The position numbers and the translations under genes are program-made. The notes below the pieces were generated by a model. It ran no database searches. It was given only the letters and a program-made list of their open reading frames with translations, and had not been told where the DNA came from. From NCBI GenBank assembly GCA_016931995.1, contig JAFGDS010000141.1, forward strand, positions 1 to 59,438: a DNA stretch of 59,438 bases, read 5' to 3'. Source of the stretch: Pirellulales bacterium (GTDB lineage: Bacteria; Planctomycetota; Planctomycetia; Pirellulales; Thermoguttaceae). Positions 7,340-16,170 of this stretch are shown in pieces. The number at the start of each line of letters is the position of its first letter. Positions within the stretch are counted from its first letter, which is position 1.

Positions 7340-8856
7340 GAGTTTAACGTTGGGACATCATTGCGGTCGACTTGGGTCGCGGGAGTCACGCCCGGTCGAG
7401 CGCGACGGCATTCGCCCAGCAGTGGTCCGCTCCAGAGTCCCACCAACACCACCAGCATCGCACATGCCGCGGCGGCCGACCAGGCCCCGCCGCGGCGCGT
7501 CCGACGCGGCGTGGCCAGGGGGATGCGGAAGTAGAGCACCGCGACGATCCGGAGATAGTAGGCGGCCGCCACGGCCGCGTTGAGCACGCTCAAGACGGCC
7601 AGCGCGATAAACCACGCCCGGACGCCGGCCGACGCCGCGTCGGCCGAGGGCCGCACGTCCAGCGCGGCGGCCACGACGACCAGCTTGCCCCAGAAGCCGG
7701 CCAGCGGCGGAATGCCCGTCAGACTGAACAGGCACACGGCCAACGCGCCGGCGATCCATGGGCACGTTTTACCCAGCCCGGCCAATTCCTCCACGTTATC
7801 AATCGTGCCGTCGCTGCCGCCGAGATGCACCAGCGCGGCGAACGTGCCCAGCGTGCCCAGGGCGTAAACACAAAGGTAAAACAGCATCGCGGCGATTCCG
7901 TCCCAAGCTCCGCCGGGCGCGTCCGCGGCCAAGCCCGCCGCCAACGCGGCCAGCAGGAAGCCCGTGTGCGCGATCGACGAATAGGCCAAAAGACGCCGCA
8001 GATTCGTTTGCCACAGGGCCATGGCGTTGGCGAGCGTCATGCTTGCCACGGCCAGCACCGCGACCGCGCGCCAGCCGAAGTCGGCGGCGCCGGGCATGGC
8101 CAAAAGTAGCCGCGCCAGCGCGGCGAAGCCGGCGATCTTCGGCACGACGGACAGGAACGCCGCGCCCAAGTGCGTTGTGCCCTGGTACACGTCGGGCGCG
8201 TAGAAGTGGAACGGCACGGCGGCGATTTTCAGCGCGAGGCCCGCCACCACCAGGGCCAGCGCGATCTTGGCCAGATCGACCGTCTCGCCCGGCGCCTCGG
8301 CCAACTGCCGGGCGATTGTCGCCAGGTCGGTCGAGCCCGCCGCGCCGTAGAGGAAGCTCAACCCGTAAAGCAGAATTGCCGACGACAGCACGCTCAGGAA
8401 GAAGTACTTCGTGGTGGCTTCCTCCGAGGCGGCGTCCGAGCGGCCGACGAACAGCAGGAGGTACGTCGGGATGGACACGAGTTCCAGCGCGACGAACAGC
8501 AGAATCAACTCGCCCGCTCCCGAGGCCAGCATCGCGCCGGCCACGGCCAAAAGCAACGAACCGAAGAACTCGGGCGCCGCGTCGCGCGTCGCGCGGCACG
8601 CCATAAGGACTAGAATGAAGCCGGCGGCCAAGACCGTCCAGCGGAGGATCTGCCCAAACGCGTCGCCAGCTAGCGTGCCCATCGGGCCCACGGAAGACTG
8701 CAAGCCGAGCGCCGCCGCGGCCGCGACGATCGCCGCGCCGGCCGCGGGCCGCCACGCGCGGCGCGACGCGACAAATGCCCCGGCCATGTAGATCGCCACG
8801 GCCGCCGCGGCCAACACGATCTCGGGCATCAGTTGGGCAATCGCTTCATTGGGCAC
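7330..8856 (-). CDS. nuoN: NADH-quinone oxidoreductase subunit N
   Basis: Antiporter-like membrane subunit of complex I, one of three proton-pumping units. 508 aa with about 14 helices; E. coli NuoN has 485. Typical segments include LFVALELVSIPTYLLLFV (the key helix-5 Glu region), KIAAVPFHFYAPDVYQG, LLAYSSIAHTGFLLAAL and SLTGIPPLAGFWGK. The start is GTG at 8856, preceded by GAAGGACA; an in-frame ATG at 8829 is an alternative. It is the last gene of the nuo cluster. The C-terminal residues and stop lie inside a dispersed repeat. Confidence 0.96.
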   Translation of the reverse strand: MPNEAIAQLMPEIVLAAAAVAIYMAGAFVASRRAWRPAAGAAIVAAAAALGLQSSVGPMGTLAGDAFGQILRWTVLAAGFILVLMACRATRDAAPEFFGSLLLAVAGAMLASGAGELILLFVALELVSIPTYLLLFVGRSDAASEEATTKYFFLSVLSSAILLYGLSFLYGAAGSTDLATIARQLAEAPGETVDLAKIALALVVAGLALKIAAVPFHFYAPDVYQGTTHLGAAFLSVVPKIAGFAALARLLLAMPGAADFGWRAVAVLAVASMTLANAMALWQTNLRRLLAYSSIAHTGFLLAALAAGLAADAPGGAWDGIAAMLFYLCVYALGTLGTFAALVHLGGSDGTIDNVEELAGLGKTCPWIAGALAVCLFSLTGIPPLAGFWGKLVVVAAALDVRPSADAASAGVRAWFIALAVLSVLNAAVAAAYYLRIVAVLYFRIPLATPRRTRRGGAWSAAAACAMLVVLVGLWSGPLLGECRRARPGVTPATQVDRNDVPTLNSSS

Positions 8857-8966
8857 GGCTTGATGTCCTTCATTGGTGGGCAGGGTTGCGACGCGTTTCG
8901 TTCGTGTTGTGTCAGAGAAACAGACTCATCCCACCCAATCGCCAAGACACAAAGCGTGACGCCTAG

Positions 8967-9225
8967 CGCGGCTGCGCCGCGGGATTTTCTAAGGCATAAG
9001 TCCGGTGTCCAATGGGATTCAAGAAAACGGCCCCTGGTGACGAACGCCATCAGGGGCCTGACGCGCCATTGGCGCACCGGATCCTGGATATCCCTCATCA
9101 GGTTGCGTCCCCGCGGAGCCTGACTCCGTTTCTCCAGGCGCCTTCAGTATATCCGCGCCGAGAAACCACCCGCAAGTACCATTGGACACCGGACATATGC
9201 CTCGAAAATCCCGGGGCGAAGCCCC
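8967..9225. repeat. Outward-facing pair of a hairpin-tailed repeat (CCATTGGACACCGG family)
   Basis: Two copies of a roughly 50-bp element in inverted orientation, at 8967-9015 (minus) and 9179-9225 (plus). Each has a core CCATTGGACACCGGA then ATGCCTYRGAAAATCCC, and ends in a small hairpin (CGCGGCGCAGCCGCG or GGGGCGAAGCCCC). Cores face inward and hairpins outward. The pair spans the nuoM end and supplies most of its C-terminal extension. Confidence 0.85.
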
Positions 9226-10893
9226 TATTGATTCTCGCGGGCGGGACCAGCTATCGGCTCCGCAAAAGCCCTGCCCTATCGGCTCGGCGGGAGCCTCGCC
9301 TTCCCGCAGCGCGCGTGGGGACGTGACCATCGGGGCGGTACGATCGTGAAGTGTCTGTCTGGCCTCCACCGTAAGCCGGTCGAGCGTCGGACTCATTCGA
9401 TCCAAAAAGAACCGCGGCGCGAGGCCCAGCCACAAGGTGACGACCGCCAAGGGCGCCAGGCAGGCGATCTCGCGGACGTTCAGATCCCGCGGCGGCGCGG
9501 CGGCCCGCCCGCGCGGCTCGCGCAAGAGGCCAAAGAACACCCGCTCGACGAGCCAGAGCATGTACCACGCCCCGAGCACGACGCCAGCGACGGCCAGCAC
9601 CGCCAGTATTCGATACAGGACGATCCACGGCCCCGGCGCGGCCGCCCAGCCGCGGTCGAACATGCCCAGCAGAATGAGAAACTCGCCCACGAATCCCCCC
9701 AGACCCGGCAGACCAATGCTCGAGAGAGTCATCACGAGCATGAAGAAGGCCGCCCAGGGCAGTCGCCGGGCCAGTCCGCCCAGCTCGGCGATCGAACGCG
9801 TGTGGTACCGCTCGTGGAGCATTCCGACCAGGGCGAACAGCCCGCCGGTGGCCAGCCCGTGGTGGATCATCTGCACCACGGCCCCTTGCGTGCCCAGCGG
9901 ATTCAGGGCAAACAGCCCCAGCGTGCAGAAGCCCATGTGGCTCACGCTCGAATACGCCACCAGCCGCTTCATGTCCGATTGCGCCAGCGCCACCAAAGCC
10001 CCGTACAGAATGCCGGCCACGGAGAGACTCAAAAGCCACGGCATGCACGTCACCACGGCCGCCGGCAGCATGGGCACGGCGAAACGGAGGAACCCGTACG
10101 CGCCAATCTTCAGCAGCACGCCGGCCAGGAGCACGCTGCCCGCCGCCGGCGCCTCGACGTGCGCAAGCGGCAGCCACGTGTGCAGCGGGACCATGGGAAC
10201 CTTGACTGCAAGCCCGGCGAACAGGGCCAGGAAGACCCAAAGCTGCACGTGCGGGGGCATCGGCGCGGCCGCCAACCGCTCGGTGAGCGCGGCGATCGAA
10301 AACGTCATCGCGCCCGTGCCCGCGTGCTGATGGTCCCATAGCACAATGGCCAGAAGCCCCAGGAATGAGAGCACGCTTCCGACCAGGGTGAACAGGAAGA
10401 ACTTCACTGCCGCGAGCCGCCGCTGCTGGCTTCCCCAGATTCCGATGAGGGAAAAGAGGGGGATTAGGGTGAATTCAAAGAAAATGTAAAACAGGATAAT
10501 GTCCCGCGCGGCGAAGACGCCCAACATGCCGGTTTCCAGCAGGAGCAGGAGGCGGTAGTAGAGCGGGGCCTGCTGGTCGATGGCGTCCCAGCCGACCAGC
10601 ACGGCCACCACCGACAAAAGCGCGGTCAGCCCAAAGAGCCAAAGGCTCAGCCCATCCAGTCCCACGCTCAGCCGCACGTCCACCGGTCCGTGCTCGCCGC
10701 CGAGCCACGCGGCGTCGAACACGGCCACTTCCGCGTCCTCGCCGGCGGGAAATTGCGCGACGAGCGCGCAGGCGACCGCGAGCGTGGCCAACGCCGCCCC
10801 CAGCGCCACCGCCCGCGCGTAGCCCCGCGGCCCGGCGACCCAAAAGGCCCCGGCCAAGGGAACGAGCAGCGCTAGGACAAGGAGAGAGGGCAT
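9019..10893 (-). CDS. nuoM: NADH-quinone oxidoreductase subunit M with repeat-derived tail
   Basis: Antiporter-like membrane subunit of complex I, 624 aa from ATG at 10893 (GGGGAGGAT upstream; a TTG precedes it). E. coli NuoM has 509. Core motifs: FYIFFEFTLIPLFSLIGIWG, VKVPMVPLHTWLPLAHVEAP, LLKIGAYGFLRFAVP, LVAYSSVSHMGFCTLGL and GLPGLGGFVGEFLIL. Homology should end near RQTLHDRTAP; the remaining roughly 100 residues (for example EGEAPAEPIG) are translated from dispersed repeats and intergenic sequence and look unconserved. It lies 54 nt after nuoL and 162 nt before nuoN. Confidence 0.95.
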   Translation of the reverse strand: MPSLLVLALLVPLAGAFWVAGPRGYARAVALGAALATLAVACALVAQFPAGEDAEVAVFDAAWLGGEHGPVDVRLSVGLDGLSLWLFGLTALLSVVAVLVGWDAIDQQAPLYYRLLLLLETGMLGVFAARDIILFYIFFEFTLIPLFSLIGIWGSQQRRLAAVKFFLFTLVGSVLSFLGLLAIVLWDHQHAGTGAMTFSIAALTERLAAAPMPPHVQLWVFLALFAGLAVKVPMVPLHTWLPLAHVEAPAAGSVLLAGVLLKIGAYGFLRFAVPMLPAAVVTCMPWLLSLSVAGILYGALVALAQSDMKRLVAYSSVSHMGFCTLGLFALNPLGTQGAVVQMIHHGLATGGLFALVGMLHERYHTRSIAELGGLARRLPWAAFFMLVMTLSSIGLPGLGGFVGEFLILLGMFDRGWAAAPGPWIVLYRILAVLAVAGVVLGAWYMLWLVERVFFGLLREPRGRAAAPPRDLNVREIACLAPLAVVTLWLGLAPRFFLDRMSPTLDRLTVEARQTLHDRTAPMVTSPRALREGEAPAEPIGQGFCGADSWSRPRESIGASPRDFRGICPVSNGTCGWFLGADILKAPGETESGSAGTQPDEGYPGSGAPMARQAPDGVRHQGPFS

Positions 10894-10898
10894 CAATC

Positions 10899-10941
10899 CA
10901 TCCTCCCCGCTCCCGCGGGCGGGAGAGGGGTCGGGGGTAAG
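10899..10941. repeat. Short GC-rich palindrome between nuoL and nuoM
   Basis: CCCCGCTCCCGCGGGCGGGA followed by GAGGGGTCGGGGGTAAGGGG fills the short gap. Related CTCTCCCGCTCGCGGG-type copies occur near 28601-28650 and 59256-59286. Confidence 0.7.
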
Positions 10942-10947
10942 GGGACG

Positions 10948-13071
10948 TTACATCATCAACGCTCCAAACAGCGCGAGCAACCCCAGCACCATGGCCAGGG
11001 CGTAGTATTGAACCAGCCCGTTTTGAAGGGGCCGCAGCGCCGCGCCCACGACAACGGGCGCGAGCCCGCACCAATCCACCAGACGGTCCACCACGTTCCG
11101 ATCGCACCAATGGCACAACCAAGCCAGCCCCGCCGCCGGCCGCGCCAGAAGCCATTGGTAGATCTCGTCGAACAGGAATCGGTCGCGCGAAAGCTGGTAC
11201 AGCCCCAGGGTCTTCATAACCTGGGCAAGCCGCCGGCCCAGCGCCGGACTGAACACGTACAACACCGCCGCCAGCGCAATCCCACCCAGGGCCAACGTCG
11301 TGCCGAGCACGGCCACGGCAAGGTGGGAGGCAGCCGATTCGTGACTGGCGGGGACAGTCCCCTTTTCGCTGCGCGAAAATGGGGACCGTCCCCGGGCAGG
11401 GGCGTCGGAGGGGGACAGTCCCATTTTCGTCGCGCGAAAATCGGGACCGTCCCCGAGGAACGCGACCGACGGCGTCTTGTGAAGGAAATTGGCAAATCCA
11501 TGGGTCAACTCGAAGACTCCGCCCGCCAGCACGGCGCACGCGGCCAGCACGAGAAGCGGCCCGGTCATCACGCGGGGCGACTCGTGGGCGTGGCCGCCGG
11601 CTTCGTCCGGCAGCCGCTCGGGTCCGAAGAACGTGCGGAACACCGCGCGGAACGTGTAGAACGCCGTGAGCCCCGCCACGGCCAGCGCGACGAGGTAGAG
11701 CGTCAGAAAAAGCCGCTGCCCGGCGCCGGCCTGCTCGTGCAGGGCGACGAGGATGGCGTCCTTGCTCCAGAAGCCCGCGAACGGGAACACGCCGGCCAGG
11801 GCCAACGCCCCGACGAGGAACGTCCAGAACGTCACGGGCAGCCTTCGTCTGAGCCCTCCGAAGCGCCGGATGTCGATCACCCCGCCCATCGCGTGCATCA
11901 CGCTGCCGGCGGCCAGGAAGAGCAGGGCCTTGAAGAAGGCGTGCGTCACCAGGTGGAACATCCCGGCGGTCACGCCCAACATCGTGCCCGCCCCCAAGGC
12001 CAAAAACATGTACCCAAGCTGGCTGATTGTCGAATAGGCCAAGATCCGCTTCAGGTCGTTTTGCGTAATCGCGATCAGGGCCGCCAGCAGGGCCGTGAAC
12101 GCGCCGACGACGGCCACCGCGTGCTGGGCGCCGGTCGAGACGGCCCAAAGCGGCATGCACCGGGCCACGAGATACACGCCCGCCGTGACCATCGTGGCCG
12201 CGTGGATCAGGGCGCTCACGGGCGAGGGGCCCTCCATCGCGTCGGGCAGCCAGACGTGCAGCGGAAACTGCGCGCTCTTGCCGCACGCCCCCAAAAGCAG
12301 CAACAGGCAAATGGCCGTGCCCGTCGCGCCGCCAACCAGCCGCGCCGGATCGGCCAGCACCGTCTGGCCCAGGATGCCCACGCCGGTTACCTGCCCGGCC
12401 GTCACCGTATCGTGGAAATCCAGCGTCCCGTACGTGGTCCACAACAGGAACACGCCCAGGGCGAACCCGAAATCGCCCACGCGGTTGACCAGAAACGCCT
12501 TCTTGCCGGCCGCGGCCGCCGCGGGCCGCTCGTACCAGAAGCCAATCAACAGATAGCTGCACAGCCCCACCGCCTCCCAAAACACGTAAAGCAACAGGAA
12601 ATTGCTCACCGACACGAGCATCGTCATCGAGAAGACGAACAAGCCCAGGTAGGAGAAGAATCGCCAATATCCCCGGTCGCCGTGCATGTAGCCAATCGAG
12701 TAGACGGCGACCAAGAGGGCGATGAACGTCACGAAGGCCAGCATGATCGCCGTCAAGGGATCGGCCCGCAGGGTGACGTCCACGCGAAAGGCCGGCGAGG
12801 CGGACTCCACGGCGGCGTCCTCCGGTCCGACCTCGGCCCAACTCCACAGCGCGACCGTCCGCTCGAAGCCGATCCCGCCTTCCGCCGACCGGCAGCCCTG
12901 CCCCACCCGCTCGACCAAGAGCAAGCTGGCCGCCAGCGATACGGCCAGGGCCAAGACGACGGGCACGTGGCTTCGCGGGCCGAGCACCGGACGGCCCAGC
13001 GCGGCCGTGGCCACCGCCGCCGCCAGCGGCAAGCCGGGAATCACGATCAGCAATGCGGGAATATCAAACAT
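10948..13071 (-). CDS. nuoL: NADH-quinone oxidoreductase subunit L with in-frame repeat insertion
   Basis: Largest antiporter-like subunit of complex I, carrying the long lateral helix. 707 aa versus 613 in E. coli. Motifs: YVFWEAVGLCSYLLIGFWYE, SAQFPLHVWLPDAMEGPSP, ALIHAATMVTAGVYLVAR, KRILAYSTISQLGYMFLALG and VFPFAGFWSKDAIL. The start ATG at 13071 overlaps nuoK by 8 nt. About 45 residues after LHKTPSVAFL come from two tandem hairpin repeats (11350-11455) inserted in frame in the loop before the C-terminal helices; homology resumes near SHLAVAVLGTTLAL. All antiporter motifs are intact, so the insertion appears tolerated. Confidence 0.96.
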   Translation of the reverse strand: MFDIPALLIVIPGLPLAAAVATAALGRPVLGPRSHVPVVLALAVSLAASLLLVERVGQGCRSAEGGIGFERTVALWSWAEVGPEDAAVESASPAFRVDVTLRADPLTAIMLAFVTFIALLVAVYSIGYMHGDRGYWRFFSYLGLFVFSMTMLVSVSNFLLLYVFWEAVGLCSYLLIGFWYERPAAAAAGKKAFLVNRVGDFGFALGVFLLWTTYGTLDFHDTVTAGQVTGVGILGQTVLADPARLVGGATGTAICLLLLLGACGKSAQFPLHVWLPDAMEGPSPVSALIHAATMVTAGVYLVARCMPLWAVSTGAQHAVAVVGAFTALLAALIAITQNDLKRILAYSTISQLGYMFLALGAGTMLGVTAGMFHLVTHAFFKALLFLAAGSVMHAMGGVIDIRRFGGLRRRLPVTFWTFLVGALALAGVFPFAGFWSKDAILVALHEQAGAGQRLFLTLYLVALAVAGLTAFYTFRAVFRTFFGPERLPDEAGGHAHESPRVMTGPLLVLAACAVLAGGVFELTHGFANFLHKTPSVAFLGDGPDFRATKMGLSPSDAPARGRSPFSRSEKGTVPASHESAASHLAVAVLGTTLALGGIALAAVLYVFSPALGRRLAQVMKTLGLYQLSRDRFLFDEIYQWLLARPAAGLAWLCHWCDRNVVDRLVDWCGLAPVVVGAALRPLQNGLVQYYALAMVLGLLALFGALMM
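11350..11455. repeat. Two tandem hairpin repeats inserted in frame in nuoL
   Basis: Unit 1 (11350-11394) and unit 2 (11411-11455) each read GGGGACAGTCCC, then TTTTCGCGCG/CGCGAAAA, then GGGACCGTCCCC, giving roughly 44-bp near-perfect palindromes. The same family occurs in nuoA at 23051-23118 and between genes at 54735-54778. Confidence 0.92.
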
Positions 13072-13510
13072 GGCGGCGATAATCGGTTTTCTCGGGCGGG
13101 ATCTCCGGTCGGCGTCCAGCCGGTGGGAGCGTGGGCCAGTCCGGGGCGGGCCGGGGTTCCGCCAGCGGCTCGGCCGGCTCGGGCGGCTCGATCCCCGGTT
13201 CGTGGATCGCCCGCCACAACGCCACGTCGAGGCTGCCGCGACGCCGGTACAATACCAAAACGAGAGCCAATGCCACGGCCGCCTCGCAGGCCGCCACGGC
13301 GATGACAAATAGCACCAGCGCTTGCCCGCCCAGGTCGCCGTGCAGCCGGCTCCAGCCCACCAGGCTGACCGAAACGCCCTGCAGGAGCATCTCCGCCGAC
13401 AGGAACATGACGATCATGTTCCGCCGGCTCAAAAAACCGACCAACCCGATGCCAAACAGCATCGCGCCCACCAGCAGAAGATGATGCAGTAAAGCTGTTT
13501 CGGACATCAT
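13064..13510 (-). CDS. nuoK: NADH-quinone oxidoreductase subunit K with proline-rich tail
   Basis: Small membrane subunit of complex I, 148 aa; E. coli NuoK has 100. The three-helix core is clear, with FLSRRNMIVMFLSAEMLLQG carrying the conserved membrane Glu, then LFVIAVAACEAAVALALVLV with the second Glu. After the core follow about 45 residues rich in Pro/Glu/Ala (EPGIEPPEPAEPLAEP), probably cytoplasmic and unconserved. Starts are adjacent ATGs at 13510 and 13507. The end overlaps nuoL by 8 nt, indicating translational coupling. Confidence 0.95.
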   Translation of the reverse strand: MMSETALLHHLLLVGAMLFGIGLVGFLSRRNMIVMFLSAEMLLQGVSVSLVGWSRLHGDLGGQALVLFVIAVAACEAAVALALVLVLYRRRGSLDVALWRAIHEPGIEPPEPAEPLAEPRPAPDWPTLPPAGRRPEIPPEKTDYRRHV

Positions 13511-13541
13511 TCAACTACGCTGAAAACACAAGGGAGAGAAC

Positions 13542-13625
13542 CACGGATGAACACGGATGGGAATGGGAAGGAACCTCCTGTCATTTGTCTTATCTGTGTT
13601 CATCTGTGTTCATCTGTGGTTCTCT
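13542..13625. repeat. Inverted GGATGAACACGGATG repeat between nuoJ and nuoK
   Basis: GAACCACGGATGAACACGG and its inverted partner TGTGTTCATCTGTGGTTC flank a short spacer. This family (sense ATCCGCGTTCATCCGCGGTT) recurs at 16171-16318, 17933-17965, 18188-18228, 20402-20434 and 45233-45284. The right arm forms the nuoJ C-terminus (REPQMNTDEHR). Confidence 0.88.
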
Positions 13626-14351
13626 ATCTGCTACCTCCAAATTCCCGCCGCGTTCTCGCACGTGCGCGGCGATCGCCACGGCGCCGACCAGGGCAACGAA
13701 CAGCAGCACGCCGGCCACCTCGACGGCGATCAAGTGCCGTCCGAACAGCTCGCGGCCAAAGTGGACCAGGGGGGATCCGCCGTCGATCGCTTCCGCCCGC
13801 GCGGCCGCGCCGCGGGCGGCCATCGCCTCGACGGCCGGCCCACTCAACGCGCTGCCCAACGCGACCGACAGGATCCCCACCATCACCGCCCCGGCCGCCG
13901 ACGCCACCAGCGGCTCCGTGCTCGCGCGGTCGTAGGGCGCCCGGCCCTCGGGCTGGGCCAGCATCAAAACGAACAAAAAAGTCACCAGAATTGCCCCGGC
14001 GTAGACCGACACCGTGGCCACCGCCAAAAACTGCGCCCCCGCGACCAGAAACAATCCCGCCGTGCCCAACAGCACCAATCCAAACCACAACGCCGCGTGG
14101 ATCGGGTTGCGCGAGCTGATCGTGCCAACGGCCGCCACGAGCGTTACCACGCTGACCACACTCACCACGCCGCCGGCCAGCCAGCCGCCCCATCCCGGCA
14201 GTTGGGACCCAAACAACCCCAGACTCGCCGCGCCCGCCACCACGCCCAGCGCCCGCGCGCGGGCCCCGTGGCGCGGCGACGGCACGAGCAGCCCCAGGGC
14301 AATCGCCCCGGCCACCGTCGCGATCGAAACCACCTCGATCGAGCCGATCAC
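13590..14351 (-). CDS. nuoJ: NADH-quinone oxidoreductase subunit J
   Basis: Membrane subunit of complex I, about 253 aa; E. coli NuoJ has 184. The core includes RNPIHAALWFGLVLLGTAGL, FLAVATVSVYAGAILVTFLF with the conserved Tyr-Ala-Gly of the helix-3 pi-bulge, and a terminal helix VEVAGVLLFVALVGAVAIAA. An extra N-terminal pair of helices precedes the core. Start GTG at 14351 overlaps the nuoI stop by 4 nt; the frame is open further upstream inside nuoI, but that is a shadow. The last residues (EPQMNTDEHR) and the stop lie in a dispersed repeat. Confidence 0.93.
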   Translation of the reverse strand: MIGSIEVVSIATVAGAIALGLLVPSPRHGARARALGVVAGAASLGLFGSQLPGWGGWLAGGVVSVVSVVTLVAAVGTISSRNPIHAALWFGLVLLGTAGLFLVAGAQFLAVATVSVYAGAILVTFLFVLMLAQPEGRAPYDRASTEPLVASAAGAVMVGILSVALGSALSGPAVEAMAARGAAARAEAIDGGSPLVHFGRELFGRHLIAVEVAGVLLFVALVGAVAIAAHVRERGGNLEVADREPQMNTDEHR

Positions 14352-14899
14352 GGGCCGTCCTCCTTCCGTCGCGGCTCGGGCACTCCGGCCGTGCGCATCG
14401 GCTCCGCGTCCTTCGTCATGTCGTACACGGCCAGGAGCTTCTCCTTGTCGAAAATCATCTCCTCCCGGCTCTTGCCCGACAGATCGTACAGGCTCGTCAG
14501 CTCGATCGCGTCCACCGGGCAGGCCTCCTCGCACATGCCGCAATAGATACACCGAAGCTCGTCGATCGTGAAGCTCTCGGGATACTTATCCCGGTCCGGC
14601 CAGGGACTCTCGGCGGCCACGATGTCGATGCAATGCGCCGGGCAGGCCGTCGCGCAGAGAAAACACGCCACGCATTTCACCCGGCCCTGGCTGTCGCGAT
14701 TGAGCCGGTGCACGCCGCGGTAGATCAGCGGCGCCGGCGACACGTATCGCTCCTCCGGCGACTGCACCGTCTTCTTCCGGCCGAACAGGTGGCGCAGCGT
14801 CGTGGCCAGCCCCTCGGTGGCCAGCGGCACGTACACGCGGCCCAACGGCCCCAACTCCGGCTCGTCGATCCAACGCACCCGTGGGTCGTCCGGTTTCAT
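14348..14899 (-). CDS. nuoI: NADH-quinone oxidoreductase subunit I (8Fe ferredoxin)
   Basis: Peripheral-arm subunit of complex I carrying clusters N6a and N6b, which pass electrons to NuoB. 183 aa, close to E. coli (180). Two canonical 4Fe-4S motifs: CVACFLCATACPAHC and CIYCGMCEEACPVDA. Start ATG at 14899 overlaps the nuoH stop by 4 nt; the end overlaps nuoJ by 4 nt. A basic N-terminal segment (LRHLFGRKK) fits docking to the membrane arm. Confidence 0.96.
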   Translation of the reverse strand: MKPDDPRVRWIDEPELGPLGRVYVPLATEGLATTLRHLFGRKKTVQSPEERYVSPAPLIYRGVHRLNRDSQGRVKCVACFLCATACPAHCIDIVAAESPWPDRDKYPESFTIDELRCIYCGMCEEACPVDAIELTSLYDLSGKSREEMIFDKEKLLAVYDMTKDAEPMRTAGVPEPRRKEDGP

Positions 14900-16137
14900 T
14901 GCGGAGTCTCCTCTTCGTCCGTCGGGCCAAGTTGCCACGCCGGCCCGCGCCGCGGCCGGTTGTCCGGCTCGCCCGGCACAAGCCACACGACCACCGCCGC
15001 GCTGGCCGCGAACACCCCCCAGCCAAACGCCGCCATCGCCGCGATATTCGAAATCCCCAACGCGGCGGCCATCTTCGCTCCGTACTCCACCCAAACAACC
15101 AGGACAACCAGGTTCACCATTCCCAGCGGCAGGATTACTTTCCACGCCAGGGCCATGAGCTGGTCGAAACGGAACCGCGGCCAGCTCCATCGGGCGAGCA
15201 TGAAGAACAGAATCGTCAGTAACACCTTGCCCAGGAGAACGACCACCCGCGCCAGGGCGATCGGCCACGTGACTTCCTGTCCACTACCGGTCACGCCCCA
15301 TAGGTGCCACCCGCCAAAAAACAAGATCACGATGAGGAACGACGCCACGATCATGTGCAGGAATTCGCTCACGAGGATCAACAGCAGCTTCACGCCGGAG
15401 TATTCCGTGTGGTAGCCGCCGACCAGCTCCTGCTCGGTCTCGGGCAGGTCGAACGGCAGCCGGCCGGACTCGGCGAACCCCGCCACGAAGAACACGAGGA
15501 ACCCAAGCGGCTGCAGGGCGACGTTCCACGCGCCGCTTTGGGCCTGCTGAGCGATGATGACGTCCAGCCGCAGCGACCCGCTGGCCAGCACGACGCCCAC
15601 CAACCCCAGCCCGAGCGGCAGCTCGTACGAAATCAATTGGGCCGCGCCCCGCAACCCGCCGTACATGCTGTACTTGTTGTTGCTCGCCCAGCCGCTGAGC
15701 AGGGCCCCATAGACGGCGATGCTTCCCGCGGCGAAGACGTAGAGCACGGCGACGTCCACGCCCGGCGCGACGACCAGCTCGATCGGCCGGCTCATCCCTT
15801 CCAGGCCGAATTCGGACGGCAACACGCTGCCAAACGGCACGACGGCGAAGATGGCCACCGCCGCCGTGAACATGACCGCGGGCCCGAGGAAGTAGAGCAG
15901 CTTGTCGACGTGCGACGGGGTGAACTCCTCCTTGAAGAAGAACTTCACGCCGTCGGCCAAGGGCTGGCCCAGCCCGAATAGGCGGATCCTCGTCAACGGA
16001 ATCCCCACCCGATTCGGCCCCAGGCGATCCTGGATCCACGCCGCCATCCACCGCTCCAGCAACACCAAATACGCCGCGGCCGTCATCAGCCCGGCGATCA
16101 CCAGAGCGGTCTTGATGAGCGTTTCAAGAAGAAACAT
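14896..16137 (-). CDS. nuoH: NADH-quinone oxidoreductase subunit H
   Basis: Membrane subunit of complex I that forms much of the quinone chamber. 413 aa versus 325 in E. coli. Hallmarks: YLVLLERWMAAWIQDRLGPN, GLGQPLADGVKFFFKEEFTP, GWASNNKYSMYGGLRGAAQL, ISYELPLGLG, and AESGRLPFDLPETEQELVGG, followed by YHTEYSG. After the usual last helices there is one extra hydrophobic segment (IAAMAAFGWGVFAASAAVVV) and a charged tail. ATG at 16137. It is followed directly by nuoI (4-nt overlap) and preceded by a repeat-filled 142-nt gap. Confidence 0.96.
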   Translation of the reverse strand: MFLLETLIKTALVIAGLMTAAAYLVLLERWMAAWIQDRLGPNRVGIPLTRIRLFGLGQPLADGVKFFFKEEFTPSHVDKLLYFLGPAVMFTAAVAIFAVVPFGSVLPSEFGLEGMSRPIELVVAPGVDVAVLYVFAAGSIAVYGALLSGWASNNKYSMYGGLRGAAQLISYELPLGLGLVGVVLASGSLRLDVIIAQQAQSGAWNVALQPLGFLVFFVAGFAESGRLPFDLPETEQELVGGYHTEYSGVKLLLILVSEFLHMIVASFLIVILFFGGWHLWGVTGSGQEVTWPIALARVVVLLGKVLLTILFFMLARWSWPRFRFDQLMALAWKVILPLGMVNLVVLVVWVEYGAKMAAALGISNIAAMAAFGWGVFAASAAVVVWLVPGEPDNRPRRGPAWQLGPTDEEETPQ

Positions 16138-16170
16138 GGCTATTCGTTACGGCTGCTGTATCCGTTTCAC

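Noticed and set aside
9019-9330. NuoM C-terminal extension as a functional extra domain
   Set aside because: The residues are direct translations of repeats found between genes elsewhere in the window.
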